Positions 16,517-28,488 of a stretch of DNA of 64,000 nucleotides are shown here, piece after piece (the stretch's first letter is position 1; every line of letters starts with the position of its first letter). The notes under the pieces are model-generated. The model had not been told where the DNA came from. It searched no databases and was given only the letters and a program-made list of their open reading frames with translations. Source of the DNA: Burkholderia sp. L27(2015) (GTDB lineage: Bacteria > Pseudomonadota > Gammaproteobacteria > Burkholderiales > Burkholderiaceae); assembly GCF_009765705.1 (NCBI RefSeq), contig NZ_LMUX01000021.1, positions 413,606-477,605 on the forward strand. Reading direction: 5' to 3'. The translations under genes were made by a program, and so were the position numbers.

Positions 16517-17542
16517 ATGCTAGAGGAACAACGTGCGCTGCCCCAACAGGGTGACGCGTTGTCGCAAGTGCTCAAGCTAATTCGTCTTCGTGGAGATATC
16601 GCCTTCCGCGGCGAGCTGGGCGCCGTTACGGAGGTGACCTTCCCGCCCGGAGCGGCCGGTTTCGTGCATCTGCACGATGGCGAGGCGTTGATCTCGCAAC
16701 GCGATTGCGGCCCCGTATTGCTGCAATCGGGCGACTTTGTCCTACTGCTCCATGCTGACGGATATACGCTGCGCGACCAGGCTTGCGATGACGCGCGTCG
16801 ACGCTGCCAGGCGGAGGCAAACACAGACGCAAACGCGGAGGCAAGCGCGGAGGCGTATTGCAGCCAGAGTTCGGAAGCACAAACGATGGAAACGACTACA
16901 AAGCGCAACACCGCGCGATGCTTTCTTGCCGGAGTATTTTATTTCGATGGTGGCCCATTGCGATCCTTGTTGTCGGGGCTTCCCGGACTCATCCATCTGA
17001 AATGTGACGACGGCGGCGTGCCGCCTTGGTTGGCGACCCTATCGCACTTGTTGACAGAGGAGTCGGACAACGTCGGTCCAGGCTCGTCGCTGATGATCTC
17101 GCGTCTGATCGATATGCTCGTCATCCGTACATTGCGTACCTGGGTCAGCAGCCAAGGCAACCGGCTCGGGTGGCTTTCCGGACTGGGCGACGAACGCATC
17201 GGACGGGCCTTGAACGCGATGCACCTGGAGCCGGCTCGTGCGTGGACCGTTGAGTCGCTCGCGGAAACCGCGAGGATGTCACGATCGATATTCTCGGATC
17301 GCTTCACGGCGGTGGTCGGAATGCCGCCGCTGCGCTACTTGACGCGGTGGCGTTTAACCGTGGCGGCCGACTTGCTGCGCGCAGGGACTGTCAAAGTGAC
17401 CCATGTGGCTCATAGCGCGGGATACGGATCGGAAGCGGCGTTTAGCCGCGCATTCAAGGCGCAGTTTGGGTACCCACCGAGCGACGCGCATCGGATTGCG
17501 CAGACAGAAATATTTCGTGCACGAAGTTCCGAAACCCGCTGA
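16517..17542 (+). CDS. AraC-family regulator, copy 2 of a paralogous pair
   Basis: The 341-residue protein is a close paralogue of the AraC protein at 13470, with near-identical HTH wording (MSRSIFSDRFTAVVGMPPLRYL; GYGSEAAFSRAFKAQFGYPP). It differs by an insertion of about 30 residues rich in Ala, Glu and Thr between sensor and linker (around residues 96-128), encoded by GAGGCAAACGC-like repeats at 16815-16860. That may be a slippage expansion. It lies downstream of hydrolase copy 2 and 82 bases upstream of katG on the same strand. The CDS starts at ATG 16517 without a strong ribosome site. Confidence 0.9.
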   Translation: MLEEQRALPQQGDALSQVLKLIRLRGDIAFRGELGAVTEVTFPPGAAGFVHLHDGEALISQRDCGPVLLQSGDFVLLLHADGYTLRDQACDDARRRCQAEANTDANAEASAEAYCSQSSEAQTMETTTKRNTARCFLAGVFYFDGGPLRSLLSGLPGLIHLKCDDGGVPPWLATLSHLLTEESDNVGPGSSLMISRLIDMLVIRTLRTWVSSQGNRLGWLSGLGDERIGRALNAMHLEPARAWTVESLAETARMSRSIFSDRFTAVVGMPPLRYLTRWRLTVAADLLRAGTVKVTHVAHSAGYGSEAAFSRAFKAQFGYPPSDAHRIAQTEIFRARSSETR

Positions 17543-17549
17543 CGAATGA

Positions 17550-19886
<2,337 letters not shown>

Positions 19887-19911
19887 GCGGACACATAAGT
19901 AGGAGAAGACA

Positions 19912-20439
<528 letters not shown>

Positions 20440-20476
20440 CCCTGTCGAACTTTATTTACATCGCTGCGAGCCAAAC

Positions 20477-20938
20477 ATGAACGTATTCGAACGTCTTTTG
20501 CAAGCGGGCCTCAAATTGCCGTCGCCCATCAACCCACTCGGCTCCTACAGAATGGTCTCCGTCTCAGGGAGCCAGCTCTATGTCTCCGGTCTCGGCCCCT
20601 TCAAGGATGGCAAGCCGATAGTCGGAATAGTCGGCGGCGATATGTCTCTGGAGAAGGCCCAAGACGCGGCACGCCTGACGATGCTCATGATATTGGCCTG
20701 CCTCGATCAGGCATGCGGGCTCGACAACGTCGAGAGATGCAGCCGACTGACGGTCTACGTACGCGCTGAACAGTCGTTCACTCAGCATCCGCAAGTGGCC
20801 AATGGCGCCAGTGACGTCTTGCTGACGTTGTTTGGGCAAGACAAGCTTCCGGCTCGAAGCGCGCTGGGCGTGCACACGTTACCGATGGGCATCCCGGTCG
20901 AGATCGATAGCATCTTCGAGTTGAAGAACGGCGGATAG
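20477..20938 (+). CDS. RidA/YjgF/YER057c family protein
   Basis: The 153-residue protein has the chorismate-mutase-like fold pattern of the RidA family: LYVSGLGPFKDGKPIVG, EKAQDAARLTMLMILA, VERCSRLTVYV and a C-terminal PVEIDSIFEL. RidA itself deaminates reactive enamine/imine intermediates. The C-terminal Arg that binds the carboxylate in RidA appears in the conserved LPARSALGVHTLP stretch. This longer subgroup (YjgH or RutC-like) often has other roles. It starts 38 bases after the NTF2-like gene and converges with the LysR-type gene. Confidence 0.85.
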   Translation: MNVFERLLQAGLKLPSPINPLGSYRMVSVSGSQLYVSGLGPFKDGKPIVGIVGGDMSLEKAQDAARLTMLMILACLDQACGLDNVERCSRLTVYVRAEQSFTQHPQVANGASDVLLTLFGQDKLPARSALGVHTLPMGIPVEIDSIFELKNGG

Positions 20939-20998
20939 GCCTGGCACTGACGGAGTATCTGCGGACATCTCGATCGGCACAGTGCACGCCCGAACAAA

Positions 20999-21751
20999 TT
21001 AAGAGCTGCCGTCCAGCACCGGCGCTCTTTCACTTGCAGAATAATCTGAAATTTCTGAATCCACCAAAATATAGTTTTTTATAACTTCCTCAAAAGACCG
21101 ATAAGCATTTATCCGTGCCCAAACTTCACGCTTATACGCAATATAATCCTGAAGAACCTCGTAAGTTCTTAAGAGCCCCGATTTACGCTGCCGAAGAATT
21201 ATGTTTCGATCCATCGAATTGGATAGAAAATTAATCGAAATATACTCAAGCATGCTTAGAAGAGACATGATCAAATCATCATCCTTCTGATTTATCCGCA
21301 AGGGGTCGACCAACGTATTATTTTCGACATGGCGCATGATTAAAGCGTTTGCTTCACTGAATTTCTCGTTGGTCAGCAATGTGACCATGACCTGCGCCGT
21401 AAAGGCTTCTCGCTGCGCCTTGATCGGTAACGCGTAATCGTCCGGCATTATTTGGCTAGCCAGGTTTTTCCCTTGAAAGATAGCCCAAATGCTGTCATTC
21501 AGCTCCAGCATCTCCTGCGCGTAGCTTAGAAGATAGCTTCCGTGTGGCGTCAGCCCGACCATGCCGCCCTTGCCGCGCACCAATAATGATTTGCCGATTA
21601 AGGTTTCCAGCCGCCGTACCTGCATGGAAACGGCCGATTGCGTCCGTCCGACTATTTCCCCGGCACGGGTGAAACTTCCAGTTTCGGCAATATGAACGAA
21701 ACTGCGCAGCAGATCCAGATCAAGATTGGCGGGACGGCTCATAGCATTCAT
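20999..21751 (-). CDS. Chimeric LysR-type protein: LysR HTH joined to an unrelated AT-rich C-terminal domain
   Basis: The N-terminus is a standard LysR DNA-binding domain (LDLDLLRSFVHIAETGSFTRAG, TQSAVSMQVRRLE, LTPHGSYLLSYA) and reaches the first words of a LysR effector domain (MPDDYALP). After that the periplasmic-binding-like effector domain is absent. Instead there are about 140 residues of mostly helical sequence (AFTAQVMVTLLTNEKFSEAN, SLLSMLEYISINFLSNSMD, ARINAYRSFEEVIKNYI) resembling DUF4760-type proteins. The DNA encoding this part, below about 21424, is visibly AT-rich while the HTH part is not. The start at 21751 has an AGGA site; ATG codons at 21769 and 21742 are alternatives. It could still bind DNA; the signal it senses is unknown. 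Confidence 0.75.
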   Translation of the reverse strand: MNAMSRPANLDLDLLRSFVHIAETGSFTRAGEIVGRTQSAVSMQVRRLETLIGKSLLVRGKGGMVGLTPHGSYLLSYAQEMLELNDSIWAIFQGKNLASQIMPDDYALPIKAQREAFTAQVMVTLLTNEKFSEANALIMRHVENNTLVDPLRINQKDDDLIMSLLSMLEYISINFLSNSMDRNIILRQRKSGLLRTYEVLQDYIAYKREVWARINAYRSFEEVIKNYILVDSEISDYSASERAPVLDGSS

Positions 21752-21889
21752 TTCGTTGATCCTGCTCATTAAAGCAATTCATTTTGTGTAGTCGATGCTC
21801 GTCAATACAATGACCACCGCAGTCGATGCTCAACAATACAGTCAAACGTCAATGTCCACTCGCAGCATTTTTAAATAAAGGAAATCCAT

Positions 21890-22150
21890 ATGTCTTTTGT
21901 GAAGAGAAACCTGGGCCGGATGATCGCCGTCACGCTTATCGCAGTGGGTACCGGCCTTGGCACCAGTGTTGCGGTTGCCCGCCAGCCCGACATGGAGGGC
22001 GCGCTCGGCGCGCTGCAAAACGCCCAAAATCATCTGAACAAGGTTACACAAAACAAAGACGGTCACGCTAACGCAGCGCGCAAGCTCATCGCGCAAGCGA
22101 TCTCCGAAGTGGAAGCCGGCATCGCGTACGGCCAATCCAAAGGCGAGTAA
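21890..22150 (+). CDS. Small exported protein of unknown function
   Basis: The 86-residue protein has a signal peptide (RMIAVTLIAVGTGLGTSVAVA) and a mature part of about 53 residues that looks like a two-helix hairpin: MEGALGALQNAQNHLNKV and AARKLIAQAISEVEAGI. Similar small periplasmic proteins are common in Burkholderiales, but I know no function for them. An AAAGGAA ribosome site precedes the ATG. It is divergent from the chimeric LysR gene, with 138 bases between starts. Confidence 0.7.
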   Translation: MSFVKRNLGRMIAVTLIAVGTGLGTSVAVARQPDMEGALGALQNAQNHLNKVTQNKDGHANAARKLIAQAISEVEAGIAYGQSKGE

Positions 22151-22200
22151 TCGAACTGGCGGTGCCACACAAGCTCGGTTCCGTTGGAGTAGGTTGCATC

Positions 22201-22226
22201 GCTTAGTTGCGTTGCTTAGTTACGTA
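22201..22226. repeat. Intergenic tandem duplication, 13-bp unit
   Basis: GCTTAGTTGCGTT at 22201 is followed directly by GCTTAGTTACGTA, one of several short tandem duplications in gaps of this window. Confidence 0.6.
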
Positions 22227-22345
22227 CCTACCCACTCCAGCGCGCAAGACGCTTAGTTCTACTAGCACGGACAGAAGTATTTGTGATGCTGTGGGTCCAC
22301 ACCAGCGGCAACTTTCGATAACCATCCTTTAAGGAATTTAGCAGC

Positions 22346-22783
22346 GTGTCATATTTTCTTAAGGTTAGACAGACGTACTTTGCCGCCGTCGCCCTGATCA
22401 TGCCACTCCTCGCAGCGTGTAGTTTCAATATGAACCAAAACCCCTACATGGAGCGCGTTGTGCAATCGGTGCCGCTGGGTGATGGCAAAACCCTCAACGT
22501 GGGATACAAGTCGCCAGATGCTACCGCGCAATGCCAGTTGATTAACGAAAGCAGTCGTAACTGGACTGTTGCGGAAGCCATTGGGCAGTTTAAAGCCGGC
22601 AGAGGCCGCCAAGTGTTGCAAGAGGAAGCGGTTGAGTCGATTAAACAACGGCCTCAAGACGGCATCAATTATGTTGCTTTAACGATCCCCAATGAAGCGG
22701 CCGTTGGGGTAATCATCGTGACTGCTGCGCGAGACGCTAAAACCAGCTACTTCCGCTGCATCAATCCCCCGCAATCGCATTAA
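22346..22783 (+). CDS. Putative lipoprotein of unknown function
   Basis: The 145-residue protein starts with GTG after an AAGGAA site. The N-terminal helix TYFAAVALIMPLLAAC is a lipoprotein signal with Cys at about residue 25. The mature part includes LNVGYKSPDATAQCQLINE and a C-terminal FRCINPP; the two Cys residues could form a disulfide. No family is recognised. Codon composition is less GC-rich than neighbouring core genes. Confidence 0.6.
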   Translation: MSYFLKVRQTYFAAVALIMPLLAACSFNMNQNPYMERVVQSVPLGDGKTLNVGYKSPDATAQCQLINESSRNWTVAEAIGQFKAGRGRQVLQEEAVESIKQRPQDGINYVALTIPNEAAVGVIIVTAARDAKTSYFRCINPPQSH

Positions 22784-22898
22784 AAAAGCGCTCTTTCCCA
22801 GGTTTTGCCGAAGCCCTTTGGATCAGGTCAGGCCTGCCGGATAACTGAGTCAATAACCGCGTTATTGGGTTGAACAAATTTAATTCTGTGAGATTTTC

Positions 22899-23093
22899 AT
22901 GAAAAACGTGATCGCGGCGCTGATCGCCGGCCTGTTTGCTACCGGTGCATTTGCTAATGACGCTCCAGCTACTTCGGCTCCAGCTGCGCCTTCAATGGAC
23001 GCGGTACCAGTTAAGTCAAAAGCCCCAAAAGCCAAACCTCCGAAGCCAGCAAAAATACAAGCGAACAAAACGGCCTCTACCGCCCCGAAATAA
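22899..23093 (+). CDS. Small exported Ala/Pro/Lys-rich protein
   Basis: The 64-residue reading frame has a signal peptide (MKNVIAALIAGLFATGAFAND) and a short mature tail of Ala, Pro and Lys (KSKAPKAKPPKPAK), strongly basic. No family is recognised. The signal peptide supports it being real; there is no strong ribosome site. Confidence 0.5.
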   Translation: MKNVIAALIAGLFATGAFANDAPATSAPAAPSMDAVPVKSKAPKAKPPKPAKIQANKTASTAPK

Positions 23094-23162
23094 GTTCGCA
23101 GGCGGCAGAGCCGGTATCTACCGATACAGCCGCGCGACCGGCCGTTGCACTTCGAAAGTCGT

Positions 23163-23196
23163 CGTTGCGGCAGTTCGCCCCGCAAGGGCCGCAACG
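23163..23196 (+). terminator. Hairpin downstream of the small basic protein gene
   Basis: CGTTGCGGC pairs perfectly with GCCGCAACG across a 16-base loop, 69 bases after the stop. No T-tract follows, so the assignment is tentative. Confidence 0.4.
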
Positions 23197-23544
23197 GGGC
23201 ATTGTCAACTTGGCCAGAGAGTGAGACGGCAAGACAGCAGGTGTGAGGACTGGTCAGAAAGAGGTGGACGGATTTTGGGCGAGTTCAGTGAAATTGCGCC
23301 AGGCGACGAAGCGAGCAGCAAGTTGTTTGCGATAAAGTGAAGCGCGCAGCAAATGCCGCTTGAGCGCGAGAATGTCGAGTTCCGCGCCATGCTCGTCCAC
23401 CCCACGCCATAGCAGATACGGATCGCCTCATACGTCACAACGTCAAAGCGCTGGAACTGGCGACCAATAGTAACGTTACGAGTGCATTAGGTACTTGAGT
23501 ACCTTTAGCGTCGCGTGCGTGGTGGGTAAAACGGTGGGTACGAA
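23197..23544. other. Gene-free stretch beside tRNA-Ser with palindromes and GGTGGGTA repeats
   Basis: No intact gene is recognised. Near the tRNA the region has a perfect 10-bp palindrome GTAACGTTAC (23470-23479), a near-palindrome AGGTACTTGAGTACCT (23489-23504), and two direct GGTGGGTA repeats at 23521 and 23533, 12 bases apart. Repeated GTGGGTA words close to a tRNA 3' end recall arm sites left by P4-type integrases, but no integrase remnant could be read. Confidence 0.45.
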
Positions 23545-23567
23545 TAAAAAAAGGCCCCGAAGGGCCT
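23545..23567 (-). terminator. Rho-independent terminator of tRNA-Ser
   Basis: On the minus strand AGGCCC-TTCG-GGGCCT forms a tight tetraloop hairpin followed by a run of T, starting 16 bases after the tRNA 3' end. Confidence 0.9.
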
Positions 23568-23582
23568 AATTCATTGACACTC

Positions 23583-23673
23583 TGGCGGAAAGGGTGGGAT
23601 TCGAACCCACGTTACGGAAGAACCGTAAACCAGATTTCGAGTCTGGCGCATTCGACCACTCTGCCACCTTTCC
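23583..23673 (-). tRNA. tRNA-Ser (CGA)
   Basis: The minus strand folds as a class II tRNA of 91 bases: acceptor GGAAAGG/CCTTTCC, discriminator G, an encoded CCA, a T-arm with GGTTCGAATCC and an extended variable arm (TTTACGG...CCGTAA). The anticodon loop is CTCGAAA, giving anticodon CGA, which reads UCG serine codons. It lies downstream of serS on the same strand. Confidence 0.95.
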
Positions 23674-23724
23674 TGAGGTCTTTGCTACACGTGCTCGCCG
23701 CACTCAACTACGGCGAAGTCCGAG

Positions 23725-23753
23725 ATTATAGCCGAACCCTGCGCGCTTTCCAA
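23725..23753 (-). promoter_or_regulatory. Sigma-70 promoter of tRNA-Ser
   Basis: On the minus strand TTGGAA and TATAAT are separated by exactly 17 bases, with the -10 box 51 bases before the tRNA 5' end. Confidence 0.8.
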
Positions 23754-23816
23754 GCATCGTTTTCAGTGAATTCGCATTCGCAGAAGGCAGTGCTTAATCT
23801 CACGCAATCCGCCCGC

Positions 23817-25169
<1,353 letters not shown>

Positions 25170-25271
25170 TCAGCCTGCGGTATCCCGCAGCAATCCCGTG
25201 ATTTTATCGCACCGGCATCCCACTCGGGCGCTTTTGCGGCCGGCGCCGGCGCCCACCAGCCGTGACGGCGT

Positions 25272-26582
25272 TCAGGATTTGTCCGGATGGTCACGCCGCC
25301 ATTGCGCGTCGAGCGCGCGCAAATGGGCTAGCTTGTCGCCGATTTTCTGCTCGAGTCCGCGCGGTACCGGCGCATACCAGCCGGGCTCGCGCATGCCATC
25401 CGGCAAGTACACTTCGCCGGCGGCGTACGCCTCGGGTTCATCATGCGCATAGCGGTACTCGTGACCGTAGCCCAGTTCCTTCATCAGCTTGGTAGGTGCA
25501 TTGCGCAGATGGACCGGCACGCCGCGCGACTGATCCTGGCCGACATGACGGCGCGCCGCGTTGTAGGCGTTGTAGCCTGCGTTCGATTTGGGCGCGACCG
25601 CCAGATAGATCAGCGCCTGCGCCAATGCCAGTTCGCCTTCGGGCGAACCGAGCCGCTCGTAGGTTTCGGCTGCATCGAGCGTGATACGCGCGGCGCGCGG
25701 GTCCGCCAGACCGATGTCTTCCCACGCCATGCGCACAATCCGGCGCGCTAGGTAACGGGGGTCCGCCCCGCCGTCTATCATGCGGCAGAACCAGTACAGG
25801 GCACCGTCTGGATTACTGCCGCGTACCGATTTATGCAATGCGCTGATCTGGTCGTAGAACGCGTCGCCGCCCTTGTCGAAACGTCGCAGGTTTTCCGCCA
25901 GCGCGCTGCCCAGCATAGCCTCGTCGATCTCGGTCACGTTTTGCGCGGCCGCGGCGCGCGCCACGATTTCAATATTGTTGAGCAGCTTGCGCCCGTCGCC
26001 ATCGGCTGAAGCGACGATCAGATGGCGTGCAGCATCGCTGAAACGGCAACCGCCCAGTTCCTCGCAGGCCCGCTCCAGCATCTCGCCCAACTCGGCATCG
26101 TCGAAGCTTTTCAGCACATACACGGCCGCGCGCGATAGCAACGCGCCATTGACTTCGAACGAAGGATTCTCGGTGGTCGCGCCGACAAATACGAACAGCC
26201 CCGACTCCACATGCGGCAAGAAGGCATCCTGCTGGCTCTTGTTGAAACGATGCACCTCGTCGACAAACACCAGCGTCTGGTGCCCATGCGCTTGGTGGAT
26301 GCGTGCCGTCTCGACCGCTTCGCGGATTTCCTTCACGCCCGAAAGCACCGCCGAAAGCGAGATGAATTCCGCATGGAAAGCCTCAGCCATCAAACGGGCC
26401 AGCGTGGTTTTACCGACCCCCGGGGGGCCCCACAGAATCATCGAGTGCGCTTGACCGGACTGGAACGCAACGCGCAACGGCTTGCCGGCCCCAAGCAGGT
26501 GCTTTTGGCCGATCACGGCGTCTATGGTCTTGGGCCGCAGCCGCTCGGCGAGCGGCGCAGCAGGCTGGTTTACCTCAAACAT
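25272..26582 (-). CDS. rarA: Replication-associated recombination AAA+ ATPase RarA/MgsA
   Basis: The 436-residue protein belongs to the RarA/MgsA/WHIP family acting at stalled replication forks. Walker A is GPPGVGKTTLAR, Walker B VFVDEVHRF, and the sensor/arginine-finger region GATTENPSFEVN...SRAAVYVL is present. The C-terminal tetramerisation half (NAYNAARRHVGQDQS; VPVHLRNAPTKLMKELGYG) is complete. In related genomes it directly follows lolA; here a 3.2-kb segment separates them. Confidence 0.96.
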   Translation of the reverse strand: MFEVNQPAAPLAERLRPKTIDAVIGQKHLLGAGKPLRVAFQSGQAHSMILWGPPGVGKTTLARLMAEAFHAEFISLSAVLSGVKEIREAVETARIHQAHGHQTLVFVDEVHRFNKSQQDAFLPHVESGLFVFVGATTENPSFEVNGALLSRAAVYVLKSFDDAELGEMLERACEELGGCRFSDAARHLIVASADGDGRKLLNNIEIVARAAAAQNVTEIDEAMLGSALAENLRRFDKGGDAFYDQISALHKSVRGSNPDGALYWFCRMIDGGADPRYLARRIVRMAWEDIGLADPRAARITLDAAETYERLGSPEGELALAQALIYLAVAPKSNAGYNAYNAARRHVGQDQSRGVPVHLRNAPTKLMKELGYGHEYRYAHDEPEAYAAGEVYLPDGMREPGWYAPVPRGLEQKIGDKLAHLRALDAQWRRDHPDKS

Positions 26583-27228
26583 GGGTCGGTTCCGGCGATA
26601 AGTCGCAGTAACGCAAACACTGATAACTCAATGCAGCGGATCAAAACAGGCGCAGCGGCGCGAGCTGCTACGCCCGATGTCAGACAGGCATTATGCCAGT
26701 GCGTTCGGGCCGACACGGACATGGCGCCCCAAGCGCGCGGCGGCTACGCGGGTCTTCGGCGGCAGAACAGACCCAAATCGGTCAAATTCCGTCAAAATTT
26801 CTTACGGTTTTCTTACACACCGAGTACCTACAGCACACTCCAATTAGTATGCAGTTGCCAAAATAACTGTCCGATCCGACCGTGCACGCCTGCGCGTGTC
26901 GCCCTCACCACACTCCGACGGCACAACGAAGCACATGAAGTCATACTGTGCATGTTTGCCAAAGCATGCCGGCAGCGATGTCTGAACTTCGGGAAAAACG
27001 GCTTCGACAATTTTATTTAGGCTTCCTATTTTATATTTTAAAATCGAGCCTCTCTTTTTAGTACGGCAACACACAGACGACCCCAGAGGCACTTGAGAGG
27101 ATCCTTCACGAAGTCTTTCCGCAGTTTCGGATCGCGAACGTTGCAGGATTTCCAAGGATGCTCGCGACGACTGAAGCCCGTCCCGGCGATCCCATACAAC
27201 ATTTTATCTCTGCTGTTTCGGAGTGGAT
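26583..27228. other. 646-bp gap with AT-rich segment upstream of the acetyltransferase gene
   Basis: No gene is supported. Bases 26780-26870 and 27000-27060 are clearly more AT-rich than the surroundings and may carry the promoter of the plus-strand two-gene cassette; the latter includes TTATTTAGGCTTCC and TATTTTATATTTTAAAAT. The long leader suggests regulated expression, but no known element was recognised. Confidence 0.4.
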
Positions 27229-28488
27229 ATGAGCCCCTCTCGATCGCAATTCGAAATTGTCACGGACCCGGATGCATTTCGGGCCTTACAAAGCGAATGG
27301 GACGCTCTTTGGTCGAGAGCCAACGGTCGCTACCATCAGGCCTTCGCCGTGTGCTGGTTGTGCTGGTGTATTTCCGCCAAGCCCAGGGGGCGGCAGTTGT
27401 ACTGCATCGTGTGTCGCGAGCAAGGCAAGCTGGTCATGGTCTGGCCGCTGGTTACATACCGGTTCCTGTTCTGGACCCTGCTACGCCCGTTGAGCCCCGA
27501 CACCGCGGACCACACCAGCATTCTCGTGGACGAGCAGATCGGCAATGCGGCCATCATCGAAGAGACATGGCGTGCAGTCATGCGCTCGTGTGGCGCGCAC
27601 GTTTGCGATCTTCCCTACGTGAGCGAAGGCTCCCGCCTATACGATATCGCCGAGAAGCAGCCCCACGCGGTCGTGGCGGAACGCACCGTCGCCGCTATGG
27701 CAAAGCTGCGCGGCGAGGCGGACTGGCAAGCGTTTTGCACGACGCTCGGTGCGCTTTCCGGCAGGAAACCGGGCGCCCGCGAGCGCCGTCTGTCCAAGGA
27801 AGGAAAGCTCGTTGTGCGCATGCTCAGTCCCGAAGACACCGGAGATTATGCGGCTTGGGTCGATTGGTTGCTTGCCCGCAAGCGGGAGTGGATCGATCGG
27901 ACCGGCAAGCGAGGCGATTGGCTGCACTCATTGGCGTATCGGGACTTCCTCGTCGATATGCTCGATCCCCCGGCCGGAGACGCCATGGCACGGCTGTTCG
28001 TGGTCACGCTGGACGGCGTGCCGCTCGCGGCATCTGTGGTCGGTATCGGAGAGTCATGTGTCACCGGATTGATCGCGGCCTTCGACGAGCGTTACTCCAA
28101 ATTCTCACCCATTTCCATCGTGATCGAACACTGCGTCAAGTGGGCTTTGGAACAGGGCAAGGACCTCGATTTCGGTGTTGGCTCGGAAAGCTTCAAGGCT
28201 TACTGGAGTCGCGACAACATCACGCGCACATGCAGCTTTCGCATCGCGATCAACCGCTGGGGGCTGGTCGCCATTCACACCCAGGAGACGGCGCGCAGCA
28301 TGAGGAGTCGCACGACTCAATGGCACGCGAGCTTGCGGCAAATCAAAGCGCAAACCGGTCTGCGTTTCGAACCTCTCGCACAGTCATCCTCGGTCCTCTT
28401 GAGCCGACTCGGCGGCCTGACGAAAATTCATCTGAAACAATGGCATCGCGAAGCGCCGCTGCATGATCAGCGTCGGGTGGAGCGATGA
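27229..28488 (+). CDS. GNAT/FemAB-type acetyltransferase of the CelD/BcsL family
   Basis: The 419-residue protein has the double-GNAT pattern of CelD/BcsL-type enzymes found in exopolysaccharide loci: an N-terminal FRALQSEWDALWSRA and a C-terminal half with RLFVVTLDGVPLAASVVG, FSPISIVIEHCVKWA and KDLDFGVGSESFKAYW. These proteins are thought to modify polysaccharide or glycan precursors in the cytoplasm. The start at 27229 has TCGGAG just upstream; GTG 27223 is in frame. It overlaps the glycosyltransferase gene by four bases (ATGA). Confidence 0.8.
   Translation: MSPSRSQFEIVTDPDAFRALQSEWDALWSRANGRYHQAFAVCWLCWCISAKPRGRQLYCIVCREQGKLVMVWPLVTYRFLFWTLLRPLSPDTADHTSILVDEQIGNAAIIEETWRAVMRSCGAHVCDLPYVSEGSRLYDIAEKQPHAVVAERTVAAMAKLRGEADWQAFCTTLGALSGRKPGARERRLSKEGKLVVRMLSPEDTGDYAAWVDWLLARKREWIDRTGKRGDWLHSLAYRDFLVDMLDPPAGDAMARLFVVTLDGVPLAASVVGIGESCVTGLIAAFDERYSKFSPISIVIEHCVKWALEQGKDLDFGVGSESFKAYWSRDNITRTCSFRIAINRWGLVAIHTQETARSMRSRTTQWHASLRQIKAQTGLRFEPLAQSSSVLLSRLGGLTKIHLKQWHREAPLHDQRRVER

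Noticed and set aside
23205-23438. 77-codon minus-strand frame beside tRNA-Ser as a possible transposase or integrase remnant
   Set aside because: No segment in any frame matches a transposase or recombinase motif that I can recognise.
26211-27020. 269-codon plus-strand frame running from rarA into the gap
   Set aside because: Two thirds is antisense to rarA and the remainder has no domain or signal; the ribosome site is absent.
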